Below are positions 53,513 to 61,735 of a DNA stretch of 64,000 nt, one piece after another. The notes beneath the pieces were generated by a model, which was given only the letters and a program-made list of their open reading frames with translations, did not search any database and was not told the origin of the DNA. The stretch is taken from the NCBI RefSeq assembly GCF_016888135.1, contig NZ_JACSWB010000156.1, positions 1-64,000 of the forward strand, written 5' to 3'. Within the stretch, counting starts at the first letter, position 1, and every line of letters begins with the position of its first letter. Source of the stretch: Leptolyngbya sp. CCY15150. Lineage in GTDB: Bacteria > Cyanobacteriota > Cyanobacteriia > RECH01. The translations under genes and the position numbers were made by a program.

Positions 53513-54370
53513 AGCGTTGGGCTTGGGTTCGCCTAGAGTTGCATAGCCGAGGTGGATCTCTCCTGGCTGCAGGTGGCGATCGCTCTCCGTTTCAGCTTCC
53601 CGCACCTCCAGATCTCCCTGGGGTGAAATGCCGATCACCTGCACTTGCCGATCTCCTAGGGGTACCCATTGTCCGAGATGGCTGAGGAGCTCGTGGTAGT
53701 CAGGGGCGATCGCTGCCATGCCCACCTGCTGCCATAGGCCATAGGCGCTCAGGAGTCCCCACAGGACTTGGGCTACCACCTGTTCCATGGAGGGAAGAGG
53801 CGATCGCCCTTGGTCGATCAGCCAATCCTGCAGCGCGATGCCATGGGCTGGGGTGGCGTTCCTCCAGTTGAGCCCCACGCCGACCACGGCCTGCTGTACT
53901 TGACCTTGGCGCAGACGGGTTTCTGTCAAAATGCCGGCAAGTTTGCGTCCCTCGATCACCAAATCATTGGGCCATTTAATCTGCACCGGAATCGACCCCT
54001 GCCGCAGAGCCTGGGCAATGCCCCAACTACAGCAGAGGGTGAGCTGTTGCGCGGCCTGGGCACCGCAGTTGGGACGTAGCGCCACCGAGAGATAGATGCC
54101 CCCCGCTTCAGACTGCCACACCCGCCCGCGCTGCCCGCGCCCAGACTGCTGCTGCTGGGCGATGACGACGGTGCCCTCGGCGGCCCCTTGCTGCATGAGG
54201 TCTGCTAGGAAGAGGTTCGTAGATTCTAGAGTGCTGTAGGCGTAAATCTGAGGGGCGATCGCTGCCGTAGGGGCAAATCTAGGGGAGAGGCGGGTGCCGC
54301 TACGGTAGAGATGCTCCAGCTCTGTCTGCACGATCTGCTGCTGAAAGTCTGTCCAGATGGGCTCCGGCAT
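53474..54370 (-). CDS. birA: Biotin--[acetyl-CoA-carboxylase] ligase
   Basis: A 298-residue enzyme that attaches biotin to the biotin carboxyl carrier protein. Catalytic blocks are STNLFLADLM (about 48-57), the biotinyl-AMP loop GRGQRGRVWQSEAGGIYLSVAL (about 75-96), and KWPNDLVIEGRKLAGILTE (about 133-151). There is no N-terminal helix-turn-helix, so it should not act as a repressor. The last 13 codons overlap the convergent coiled-coil gene. Immediately upstream is the MITE-like element. Confidence 0.93.
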   Translation of the reverse strand: MPEPIWTDFQQQIVQTELEHLYRSGTRLSPRFAPTAAIAPQIYAYSTLESTNLFLADLMQQGAAEGTVVIAQQQQSGRGQRGRVWQSEAGGIYLSVALRPNCGAQAAQQLTLCCSWGIAQALRQGSIPVQIKWPNDLVIEGRKLAGILTETRLRQGQVQQAVVGVGLNWRNATPAHGIALQDWLIDQGRSPLPSMEQVVAQVLWGLLSAYGLWQQVGMAAIAPDYHELLSHLGQWVPLGDRQVQVIGISPQGDLEVREAETESDRHLQPGEIHLGYATLGEPKPNALSAGKGGEINRS

Positions 54371-54414
54371 GGGTAGGGCGTTGGGATTGACGAGATGATT
54401 TAGGGCGATTTAGA

Positions 54415-54558
54415 TGGGTGCATCCCACTTTTATAGCCCTCACCCTAAATCCCTCTCCCAAGTCGGGCGAGGGACTTTGAATTCGGCTCCCCTTCTCCCT
54501 TTTTTTGGGAGAAGGGGTTGGGGGATGAGGGTCAACTTGCAAAACTGGGATGCACCCA
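54415..54558. mobile_element. 144-bp MITE-like element with TIRs and 6-bp target duplication
   Basis: Perfect 13-bp terminal inverted repeats (TGGGTGCATCCCA at 54415-54427; TGGGATGCACCCA at 54546-54558) extend, after one mismatch, by TTTT/AAAA. Both ends are flanked directly by TTTAGA (54409-54414 and 54559-54564), a 6-bp target duplication. Inside are CCCTCTCCC...GGGCGAGGG and a perfect CCCCTTCTCCC/GGGAGAAGGGG hairpin (54489-54517). It encodes nothing. Such elements move by a transposase in trans; none is in the window. The right duplication contains the dam stop codon. Confidence 0.85.
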
Positions 54559-54559
54559 T

Positions 54560-55435
54560 TTAGATTGACTGTAATGGGGGCTTGTAGGACGTGACCAGGA
54601 CTTCGGTGATCCTGCCCCGCCGCTGAGCATTGCAGTTGACCAAGCGAACCGCCGAAATGGTGTGGATATGGGCGCGATCGCAGGTGCTATAAAGGTCGCG
54701 AATGAAGGGACAGTCGGAATTGGATAGCATCACCTGGACGCCTCGTTCCGCTAAGGTGACAAAGGTTTGAAAGAGACGGCGTTGTTCGGCTTCGCCAAAG
54801 GCATAGCGGTTATAGCCGGTGAAGTTGCTGGTGGCGCTGATGGGATGGTAGGGCGGATCAAAATAGACAAAGTCGCGGGGAGATTGGGCAATGTCTAAAA
54901 CATGGTCAAAGGTCTGGCGGGTAATGATGGCTCGTTGCAGCACCGCAGAGGCGGCGTAGAGAACATCGGGATCAAAAATTCCGGGATTTTTGTAGCGCCC
55001 CATGGGTACATTAAATTTCCCTTTGGAATTCTCGCGATACAGACCATTGAAGCAAGTCTTGTTGAGATAAATCAGCCTGGCTGCCCGTTCCTCGGGCGAT
55101 CGCCCCTCGCTGGCCCGCACGTCGTAGTAATGCTCTGAACAATGGGCCCGTCGATGCTCTGCTAGGTGGTGGAGCACTTCATCCACGTTCTGCTGCACAC
55201 ATTGATAGACATTGACCAGTTCAGGGTTAATGTCAGTCAAATAGGCTTGACGCAGGTGGCTGGATAGGAAAAAAAAGACCGCCCCGCCCCCCAAAAAAGG
55301 TTCGTAGTAGGTGTCAAACTGCGTTGGGAAGAAGGCTCGATACTGCTGGAGCAACTGCCCCTTGCCGCCCACCCATTTTAAGAACGGTCGGGGCGCGATC
55401 GCAGCGGAGGAGGGACGGGGTAAGGACATGGGCAT
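54560..55435 (-). CDS. dam: DNA adenine methyltransferase, Dam type (GATC)
   Basis: A 291-residue class D12 methyltransferase. Motif I (FLKWVGGKGQLLQQY, about 18-32), the Dam-like block YYEPFLGGGAVFFFL (about 42-56) and the catalytic DPPYHP (about 196-201) are present. No restriction endonuclease is adjacent, so it is an orphan. By resemblance to the GATC methylase of Synechocystis it probably methylates GATC, which is the centre of the HIP1 octamer abundant here. The start is ATG 55435 or 55429. Its stop codon lies in the target duplication of the adjoining MITE. Confidence 0.9.
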   Translation of the reverse strand: MPMSLPRPSSAAIAPRPFLKWVGGKGQLLQQYRAFFPTQFDTYYEPFLGGGAVFFFLSSHLRQAYLTDINPELVNVYQCVQQNVDEVLHHLAEHRRAHCSEHYYDVRASEGRSPEERAARLIYLNKTCFNGLYRENSKGKFNVPMGRYKNPGIFDPDVLYAASAVLQRAIITRQTFDHVLDIAQSPRDFVYFDPPYHPISATSNFTGYNRYAFGEAEQRRLFQTFVTLAERGVQVMLSNSDCPFIRDLYSTCDRAHIHTISAVRLVNCNAQRRGRITEVLVTSYKPPLQSI

Positions 55436-55784
55436 GGCTGAGGCAGCTCAGGGTTCGGGTTTGAAGCAGGAGAGACTGGTTAAACAGTAGCGCCCTGGAG
55501 GCAGGTATGATTCGTGTTGACTGATAGACTTGAGGTACAAAACACCATGGAATCTCTGACGGCGGGCTAGTGTTCCAGGCATTCAGTCCGTACAATGGGG
55601 AGAGACTAGCGCACCATGGTTGCGGTTTAGATATTAGACTTGCCCACAGGAGCCATCATTACTTGGGTCGTCTTGAGCGCTGCTTGGGCGCTACCTGGGC
55701 GATCGCGTCTGCTTGTATTGACAGTTTGTACTGACAGTGTACTATCCCAGTGGGCACCTGCGCACTTATTTTTATCCCACGATT
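55436..55784. other. Intergenic spacer between divergent dam and DUF751 genes
   Basis: About 350 bases with the promoters of both genes. TTGTATTGACAGTTTGTACTGACAGTGTACTATCC (about 55712-55747) contains two TTGACAG/CTGACAG-type boxes and a TACTAT, so a promoter for the rightward genes is plausible there. Nothing else is recognised. Confidence 0.5.
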
Positions 55785-55988
55785 ATGCAAGACTTTTTTC
55801 AAAACGTTTCCCGCTATCCCCGTTATTTAATCACCTTTAGCCTGGGTGTGCTCTATACGTTTGTAAAGCCGTTGATTCCGCTGTTTGAACGGCCCACCAC
55901 GGCGGTGGCTCTCGTGGGGCTCATGGTCGCTTCCTTTGCGTTTCTCACCTTTACTCTGCGGGCAATGCTAGGGTTGAATGCGGGCTAG
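55785..55988 (+). CDS. DUF751-family small membrane protein
   Basis: A 67-residue protein with an FFQNVSRYPRYLITFSLGVLYTF start and two hydrophobic helices (about 12-30 and 40-60), as in the cyanobacterial/plastid DUF751 family of unknown function. I chose ATG 55785; a longer frame from 55737 adds unrelated residues. It is followed after 45 bases by rbfA on the same strand and is probably co-transcribed with it. Confidence 0.85.
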   Translation: MQDFFQNVSRYPRYLITFSLGVLYTFVKPLIPLFERPTTAVALVGLMVASFAFLTFTLRAMLGLNAG

Positions 55989-56033
55989 TAACCCACCCCA
56001 AGATTAAACCTGTACCCGTTGGGAGGGACACCT

Positions 56034-56474
56034 ATGGCAAAGAATCGTCGCGTAGAGCGCGTAGCCGAGCTGATTCGGCGCGAAGTCAGCCAGATGCTGG
56101 TTGCCGATATTAAAGATGAGCGGGTGGGGATGGGCATGGTGAGCGTCACGGATGTGGATGTGTCCGGCGATCTCCAACATGCCAAAATTTTTGTCAGCAT
56201 TTACGGCAGTGATGAAGCCCGCACGGAAACCATGGAAGGGTTGCGGTCTGCCACAGGATTTGTCCGCAGTGAACTGGGAAAACGGGTGCGCCTCCGCCGC
56301 ACGCCTGAGGTGCTGTTTGTGGAAGACCGGGGCATTGAGCGAGGCAGTCGAGTGCTGTCGTTGATCAATCAACTCAGCCAAAACCCGTCACTCCTCGACG
56401 ATGAGCCCGCAGGGGCAGAGCCGGTGGCTGTGGATGACGCTGATGGTGACGACGCTGATGGTGGTGATGATTAA
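56034..56474 (+). CDS. rbfA: Ribosome-binding factor A
   Basis: A 146-residue assembly factor for the 30S subunit. The KH-like domain (about 1-110) has the family blocks [38 protein letters not shown] and [28 protein letters not shown] strongly acidic Asp/Ala tail (about 120-146) follows. The start is ATG 56034 with GGGAGGG about 7 bases upstream. It lies in an apparent operon with the DUF751 gene before it and the GH3 gene after it. Confidence 0.95.
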   Translation: MAKNRRVERVAELIRREVSQMLVADIKDERVGMGMVSVTDVDVSGDLQHAKIFVSIYGSDEARTETMEGLRSATGFVRSELGKRVRLRRTPEVLFVEDRGIERGSRVLSLINQLSQNPSLLDDEPAGAEPVAVDDADGDDADGGDD

Positions 56475-56525
56475 GGGCATAGCGTTGATCGCCTATCCTG
56501 CTGCGGTCGATCGGTTGAGCCGGTC

Positions 56526-58208
56526 GTGGCGGATGATGTTGGGGGCGATCGCCCGATGAGTTTGCCGGACTGGAACAGTCTGCCGCTGCCTCAACAGGTG
56601 GCGCAGATGATTGTGGTGCGAGCATCGGGCTACTGTTTTGATCATCAAATTCAGTATCCAGCCTTAGAACCGCCTGCAGAAACCCTGCGCCACTGGATCC
56701 AAAGCCTGGGGGTGGGGGGCGTCATTCTCTTGGGTGGCAGTGCGGTGGAACTGGCAGTGCGATCGCAGCAGTTGCAGGATTGGGCCGCGGTTCCCCTCTT
56801 GCTGGCAGCAGATATTGAGGAAGGGGTGGGTCAGCGCTTTAGTGGAGCCACCTGGTTTCCGCCGCCTATGGCCCTAGGGGCGATCGCTGGTCATGATCTG
56901 CAGGGAGCGATCGCTGCCGCGACGGATTTCGGGGCAATCACGGCCCAGGAGGCCCTGGCAATTGGCCTGAATTGGATCCTGGCTCCGGTGGTGGATGTCA
57001 ATTCCAATCCCTTAAATCCGGTGATCAATGTTCGGGCCTTTGGCGATCAGGTTGAGGTCGTGGGTCGGCTGGCGGCTGCCTTTGTGCAAGGGGCTAAGCA
57101 GCAGGCCATTCTCACCACCGCCAAACATTTTCCTGGCCATGGCGACACCACCACGGATTCCCATCTCGATCTGCCGATTTTACCCCACAGCTTAGAACGG
57201 CTGCAGGCGCTAGAATTTCCGCCCTTCCAGCAAGCGATCGCTGCGGGCGTTGATGCGGTGATGACGGCCCATATTCAAATTCCGGCCCTCGATGCCAACT
57301 ATCCCGCCACCCTCTCTCCCCTGCTATTAACCCATTGGCTACGGCGGCAGTGGGGGTTTGAAGGGTTGATTGTGACCGATGCTTTGGTGATGGGAGCGAT
57401 CGCCCGCCGCTATGGGCCCACCGAGGCGGCGATCCAGGCGATTCGAGCGGGAGCCGATTGTTTGCTGATGCCCGCGGATCCGGTGGCCACGGTGCAGGCG
57501 ATTTGCCAGGCGGTGGATGCTGGGGAGCTACCCCTAGAGCAGATCCACGCATCCCTCGATCGCCTCTGGCAGGCCAAGCACCGCATCCTCGGTCATCGTC
57601 TACCGGCGGGCGATACCTCCCATCAGTGGGAAACCCTGCCACCGCCGCCGTTGGTGTTGGATGCCATCGCCACACCTCAGGCGATCGCCACGGTGCAGAC
57701 CATTCTTGAGCAGTCTGGCGATCGCCAGGGCTCGTTCCCCATAGACGGACTCAAGCCTGATGAGCTGGGCTGGAACGTAATTTTGGTGGATAGCCTGGTT
57801 CATTGTCCATTCCTAGGGCTCACCAGTTCAGCGATCGTCATACCTGAGCAACGCGGCTATGCCCTGCGGCTCATTGATCCTCACAGCCCCTGTCAGCCGG
57901 GCGCAATTCTGCCGGCCCGCCCTACCATCGTGCAGCTTTTTGTGCGGGGTAATCCTTTCCGAGGGGCAGCCGGTCTCACCCAGTTTGCCCAGCAGTGGCT
58001 GGCGGCATTGCACCAAACCTGTCCTATTCAAGCCTTGCTGATCTACGGCAGTCCCTACGGAGTTGCGGCCTGTCAATCGGCAACGAGCCCCGATCTACCC
58101 TACCTATTTAGCTATGGGCAAATGCCCCAGGCCCAGTCCCTACTCATGGGCCAGCTCTTCGGCGCTATACAGTCCAACGCAGGGCGATCGCTGCCCTTCA
58201 CCGACTAG
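56526..58208 (+). CDS. nagZ: Glycoside hydrolase family 3, beta-N-acetylhexosaminidase-like
   Basis: A 560-residue enzyme. The GH3 barrel (about 20-360) carries KHFPGHGDTTTDSHLDLP, the NagZ-type motif with the catalytic His, and the nucleophile Asp in LIVTDALVMGAI. NagZ removes GlcNAc from peptidoglycan fragments. An added C-terminal domain of about 180 residues, absent from short NagZ proteins, contains a region like the GH3 second domain. The start is GTG 56526 or ATG 56556 (MSLPDW), and the latter is equally likely. It lies 51 bases after rbfA. Confidence 0.87.
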   Translation: MADDVGGDRPMSLPDWNSLPLPQQVAQMIVVRASGYCFDHQIQYPALEPPAETLRHWIQSLGVGGVILLGGSAVELAVRSQQLQDWAAVPLLLAADIEEGVGQRFSGATWFPPPMALGAIAGHDLQGAIAAATDFGAITAQEALAIGLNWILAPVVDVNSNPLNPVINVRAFGDQVEVVGRLAAAFVQGAKQQAILTTAKHFPGHGDTTTDSHLDLPILPHSLERLQALEFPPFQQAIAAGVDAVMTAHIQIPALDANYPATLSPLLLTHWLRRQWGFEGLIVTDALVMGAIARRYGPTEAAIQAIRAGADCLLMPADPVATVQAICQAVDAGELPLEQIHASLDRLWQAKHRILGHRLPAGDTSHQWETLPPPPLVLDAIATPQAIATVQTILEQSGDRQGSFPIDGLKPDELGWNVILVDSLVHCPFLGLTSSAIVIPEQRGYALRLIDPHSPCQPGAILPARPTIVQLFVRGNPFRGAAGLTQFAQQWLAALHQTCPIQALLIYGSPYGVAACQSATSPDLPYLFSYGQMPQAQSLLMGQLFGAIQSNAGRSLPFTD

Positions 58209-58233
58209 CGCTAGGGATACCTGATCGCGAACC

Positions 58234-58944
58234 TTAAGGATGGCGGCGCATAAACATCGAGGTATCTTCAGAGCCAACGGCCGTGGAGTCTCGCGCTTCA
58301 TCCTCTTGCGATGTCCAGAGATCCTCTGCATCTTGATATTCCGGATCGAGCGGCATGGTGGGAGGTGCGTCTGCCAGGCTCACCTGGGTCAACACATCGG
58401 GAGATAGTTCACTGAGCTGCTGGATAGCTTGGGTGACAAAAAACGTAAACGTTAAGCTGCCCAAACGCACCTGATCGCCATCGGCTAGGGGGCGATGCTG
58501 ACGCAACATCTCGCCATTCACAAAGGAGCCATTGCTGCTGCCCAAATCACGCAGATAAAAGCCTTCTTGAGGAATATATTCAATCGATGCATGATATCGA
58601 GACAAACGGCGATCGCGAATGGGTACATTCACCCGGCGCGAGTCTCGGCCAATCGTCCATATATGTTGAGGCTGGGCAAAGGCTTGGCTCCGACTGCCCA
58701 CTAAATTGGTGATAATATAAGCTCGTTGCCCTAAAACCATGCCTTGCACGTAGGGAAACATGGCCCCTCGCAAAGAGCGGGCTCCAGATATTTCTAAGTT
58801 TAAAATCTCATCCAGCAGTCCTCGGTTTTGCTCATAGAGCCTTAAGAAGACCTGGTAGAGTCCCAAGCGTTGGTTGAGTTCGGGATCGGGTTGTATGTCT
58901 AGAGCTTGTATAGATTGCGATGCCAAAAATTGGGGGTCTATCAT
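58234..58944 (-). CDS. FHA-domain protein
   Basis: A 236-residue protein. A helical N-terminal region (about 1-80) is followed by a forkhead-associated domain (about 90-175) with the phosphothreonine-binding residues: IGRDSRRVNVPI, RLSRYHASI, LRDLGSSNGSFVNGE. The C-terminal 60 residues are acidic and disordered. FHA domains read phosphothreonine, so it probably serves a Ser/Thr kinase pathway; no kinase is in the window. It converges with the GH3 gene. Confidence 0.88.
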   Translation of the reverse strand: MIDPQFLASQSIQALDIQPDPELNQRLGLYQVFLRLYEQNRGLLDEILNLEISGARSLRGAMFPYVQGMVLGQRAYIITNLVGSRSQAFAQPQHIWTIGRDSRRVNVPIRDRRLSRYHASIEYIPQEGFYLRDLGSSNGSFVNGEMLRQHRPLADGDQVRLGSLTFTFFVTQAIQQLSELSPDVLTQVSLADAPPTMPLDPEYQDAEDLWTSQEDEARDSTAVGSEDTSMFMRRHP

Positions 58945-59291
58945 AGCGTCGTGGGGTTGAATGCTTCATGAAAGGGTTGACTCAGGTGAAGAACAGCGAG
59001 ACCTACGTTGCAACTCTCTGTGAAATCAAACTTGAGCGGAACTAGGTCGCGATCGCAACCTGCAAAACTCATAGCTAAATCAATCGTGCCTCTGCATGAT
59101 GGAGATCTACTTCTATTCTGTCAGTTTCTCCAGAGAGGCTCTACAGTTTGACATGTCTGCTGACAAAGAGCCGGTAGACTATCAAAAACATCAACAATTT
59201 ATGTGGTTTTCGATACAAAAGCTATGGGTGTGAGAGCGGCTACCCGAGCTGGGGGATGCTCCCCAGCCTCTAGCTTTAGACTTGCATTTCC
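58945..59291. other. Intergenic spacer between two leftward genes
   Basis: About 350 bases. A perfect GCTGGGG/CCCCAGC stem (59248-59267) lies 25 bases after the stop of the alpha/beta hydrolase gene and may end its transcript, although no T run follows. The rest should include the FHA gene promoter. Confidence 0.55.
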
Positions 59292-60197
59292 CTAAAAGGG
59301 TTGCCTTAAGAATCGGAGCAGCTCCCGATTCACGGTTTGGGGGGCTTCCTGCTGAATCCAGTGACCACACTGAGGAATTAACTTCAGTTGAAACGGTGCA
59401 TCGACCAAGGCTCCTAATCCTTGGCTCAGCCGTTTATGCAAAAAGTGGTCATCTTCTCCCCAGAGCACCAGGGTGGGGGTGGTGACAGGCTTAGGCGATC
59501 GCTCCCATTGACGCAGCCAGGCGCTAGGAGCCATGAGTTGGCGATAGTAGTTGAGGGCTGCGGAGAGTGCCTGGGGCTTAGCGAGAGCCGCGCAATAGAT
59601 TTCAGTATCTGCTGTAGTAAATGCACCTTTCCGAATGGATAGATCCTGAAACAAACGGGTGACAAACTCCCGCAGGTTTTGCTGAATAATCCACTCGGGT
59701 AGCTCTGGCACTTGGAAGGCAAGTAGGTACCAGCTTCGCCATAGCTGATCGAGGTTGCCCACGATGTCTCGGACGAATTGTTGGGGATGGGGAGCATTCA
59801 AAATCGCTAGGCGATGGAGATGCTGCGGTAGGGTTTGGGCAAAATGCCAAGCAATCACACCGCCCCAGTCATGGCCAACAATATGGGCTTTGCGATAGCC
59901 TAGTCCTTGAATGAGCCCTTGAATGTCGGCAATTAACGTGTCGAGGTCATATCCAGTCAGGGGTTTGTCTGAGTCGTTGTAGCCCCGTAGATCGGGTACA
60001 ACAACCTTAAAGTGGCGGGACAAGGCAGGGATTTGTCGCCGCCATGAATACCAAAACTCGGGAAACCCATGCAGAAGCACCACCAGCTCCCCCGTGCCTT
60101 GAGTCACGCAATGGAGGCGGATCCGGTTGGTTTCTACAAAGCAGTGATGCCAAACTGAGTTGGCTAGGGGCGGCAGCACCGCACTGGGACTGGACAT
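59292..60197 (-). CDS. Alpha/beta hydrolase, epoxide hydrolase/dehalogenase-like
   Basis: A 301-residue soluble enzyme. The HGFPEFWYSWR block (about 44-54) supplies the oxyanion hole, VPDLRGYNDSDKP follows, and the nucleophile is Asp in GHDWGG (about 114-119). The Asp nucleophile marks the epoxide hydrolase/haloalkane dehalogenase branch. An acid residue in LWGEDDHFL and the His in CGHWIQQEAP complete the triad. The substrate is unknown. Single gene. Confidence 0.9.
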   Translation of the reverse strand: MSSPSAVLPPLANSVWHHCFVETNRIRLHCVTQGTGELVVLLHGFPEFWYSWRRQIPALSRHFKVVVPDLRGYNDSDKPLTGYDLDTLIADIQGLIQGLGYRKAHIVGHDWGGVIAWHFAQTLPQHLHRLAILNAPHPQQFVRDIVGNLDQLWRSWYLLAFQVPELPEWIIQQNLREFVTRLFQDLSIRKGAFTTADTEIYCAALAKPQALSAALNYYRQLMAPSAWLRQWERSPKPVTTPTLVLWGEDDHFLHKRLSQGLGALVDAPFQLKLIPQCGHWIQQEAPQTVNRELLRFLRQPF

Positions 60198-60656
60198 AGC
60201 TTAGACCGTTAAGTTCAACAGGGTAAAAGAGCGAACTGTCACAGGTGTACGCTGAAGCTAATGCAAACGGTTTGGAATTAAACGGTTTGGCATAAACAGG
60301 ATGGATGATCAATATCAGCGAAGTTCCTATGGGCACATCTCTTGTGGCTTAGACACCCTTGACATCCATGATGTCTAGCATGGAGATGGCTGGCTTAATG
60401 GGTAGATGTTGATGCCCATCAACGGTTGAGAATTACTAAGGTTGAACCTCTCTCAACGTAATGAAGCAACTAGCCTATGGACGTATTGTTCTTTTCCAAA
60501 CTTACCATTTTAAGACCCTGTTCTCGCTCCGTACTCATGCTGAAGTTTGGGGGCTCAATCTACAACAAACGGCGGGACATTTTAAAGCGGTTGCGTCAGT
60601 CTAGCCAATATTCAATCTAGCCAATATTCAATCTAGCCAATATAGGTCAAGGTAGT
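60198..60656. other. Intergenic spacer with a 16-bp tandem repeat
   Basis: About 460 bases between divergent genes. It holds the repeat at 60601-60643 and a 47-codon frame (60461-60604) that I do not accept as a gene. I looked for a cobalamin riboswitch before the cobalamin-binding-like gene and do not see its conserved boxes. Confidence 0.55.
60601..60643. repeat. 16-bp tandem repeat, 2.7 copies
   Basis: CTAGCCAATATTCAAT occurs at 60601-60616 and 60617-60632, and its first 11 bases again at 60633-60643. The array ends 13 bases before the start codon at 60657, so it lies in the probable leader or promoter. Confidence 0.9.
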
Positions 60657-61604
60657 ATGCTCCGATCAGAGTTGCGAATTGTGTCGCTCATTCCCAGTGC
60701 TACAGAACTGGTGGCTGCCCTGGGGTTGACCGACTATTTAGTAGGACGTTCCCATGAATGTGACTACCCGCCTAGCGTCACGACGCTGCCGATATGTACT
60801 CAGCCAACGTTTGATCCCCAGGGCAATAGTGCAGTGATTCACGATCGCGTCACCCTGCTGCTGCAAAAGGCTCTGAGTGTCTATCGGGTTAAAACCGATG
60901 TGCTCGAACACCTGCGCCCTACCCATATTCTCACCCAAGCCCAATGTGAGGTTTGTGCGGTGAGCCTAGCGGAGGTGGAGCAGGCGGTGGCGGGTCTCAC
61001 CACGATTCAGCCTAAAATTTTGTCGCTGCAGCCGGCCTGCTTCAGCGATCTGTGGGACGACCTACGACGGGTGGCAGCCATGCTGGGGGTGTCGGCTGAT
61101 GCTGTGGTGGCGGCGCTGCAGGAGCGGGTGGCGGCCTGTGCGCAAACGACCCAGGATCTGGCGGAGAGCGATCGCCCCTCGGTAGTTTGCATTGAATGGA
61201 TGGAACCTTTGATGGCAGCGGGAAACTGGGTGCCAGAACAGGTGGCGATCGCCGGTGGACGCTCCTGTTTTGGCAAGGTTGGGCAGCATTCACCGTGGCT
61301 AGAGTGGGCCGATCTACAGCGGGCGGATCCGGATGTGATGGTTGTCATGCCCTGTGGTTTTGGCCTCGATCGCATCCGGCAAGATATGCATCTGCTCACC
61401 CAGCGATCGGGCTGGTCGGCCCTGCGGGCGGTGCGCCATAACCAGGTGTATCTGGTGGATGGCAATCATTATTTCAACCGTCCAGGGCCTAGGCTGGTGG
61501 ATTCGCTAGAAATCTTGGCTGAACTCATCCATCCCCAACGGTTTTCCTATGGCTATGGGCCGCAAACCTGGCAACGCTGGGAGGCGATCGCATCTCTCCC
61601 GTAA
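60657..61604 (+). CDS. Cobalamin-binding (BtuF-like) solute-binding-fold protein
   Basis: A 315-residue protein with the BtuF/periplasmic-binding fold: RIVSLIPSATELVAALGLTDYLVGRSHECDYP near the N terminus, HILTQAQCEVCAVS near 95, then a helical linker and the second lobe (DVMVVMPCGFGLDR; VYLVDGNHYFNRPGPRLVDSLEIL). It has no signal peptide, so it appears cytosolic, unlike a classical transporter receptor. Related cyanobacterial proteins are annotated as cobalamin-binding. No BtuC/BtuD is nearby. Confidence 0.82.
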   Translation: MLRSELRIVSLIPSATELVAALGLTDYLVGRSHECDYPPSVTTLPICTQPTFDPQGNSAVIHDRVTLLLQKALSVYRVKTDVLEHLRPTHILTQAQCEVCAVSLAEVEQAVAGLTTIQPKILSLQPACFSDLWDDLRRVAAMLGVSADAVVAALQERVAACAQTTQDLAESDRPSVVCIEWMEPLMAAGNWVPEQVAIAGGRSCFGKVGQHSPWLEWADLQRADPDVMVVMPCGFGLDRIRQDMHLLTQRSGWSALRAVRHNQVYLVDGNHYFNRPGPRLVDSLEILAELIHPQRFSYGYGPQTWQRWEAIASLP

Positions 61605-61735
61605 ACCACCCGACGAGATAACCAGCCCCTTTCGATTAGGATGGTGAAGGATAATGGCGCATACCCCTTACCGCCTGTCGTATCCTAAAGTCTAATCACG
61701 TCCTTGGTAGCCAACTCTATCCGCCTGTATCATCT

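Noticed and set aside
54415-54558. Ordinary bidirectional terminator between dam and birA
   Set aside because: The internal hairpins could terminate, but the perfect terminal repeats with an exact 6-bp duplication on both sides are better explained by a MITE.
60461-60604. 47-codon frame upstream of the cobalamin-binding-like gene
   Set aside because: No ribosome-binding site, it runs into the tandem repeat where it stops, and the composition does not look like a recognisable peptide.
60198-60656. Cobalamin riboswitch before the BtuF-like gene
   Set aside because: The conserved B12-box type sequence is not visible, and the spacer is taken up by the tandem repeat.
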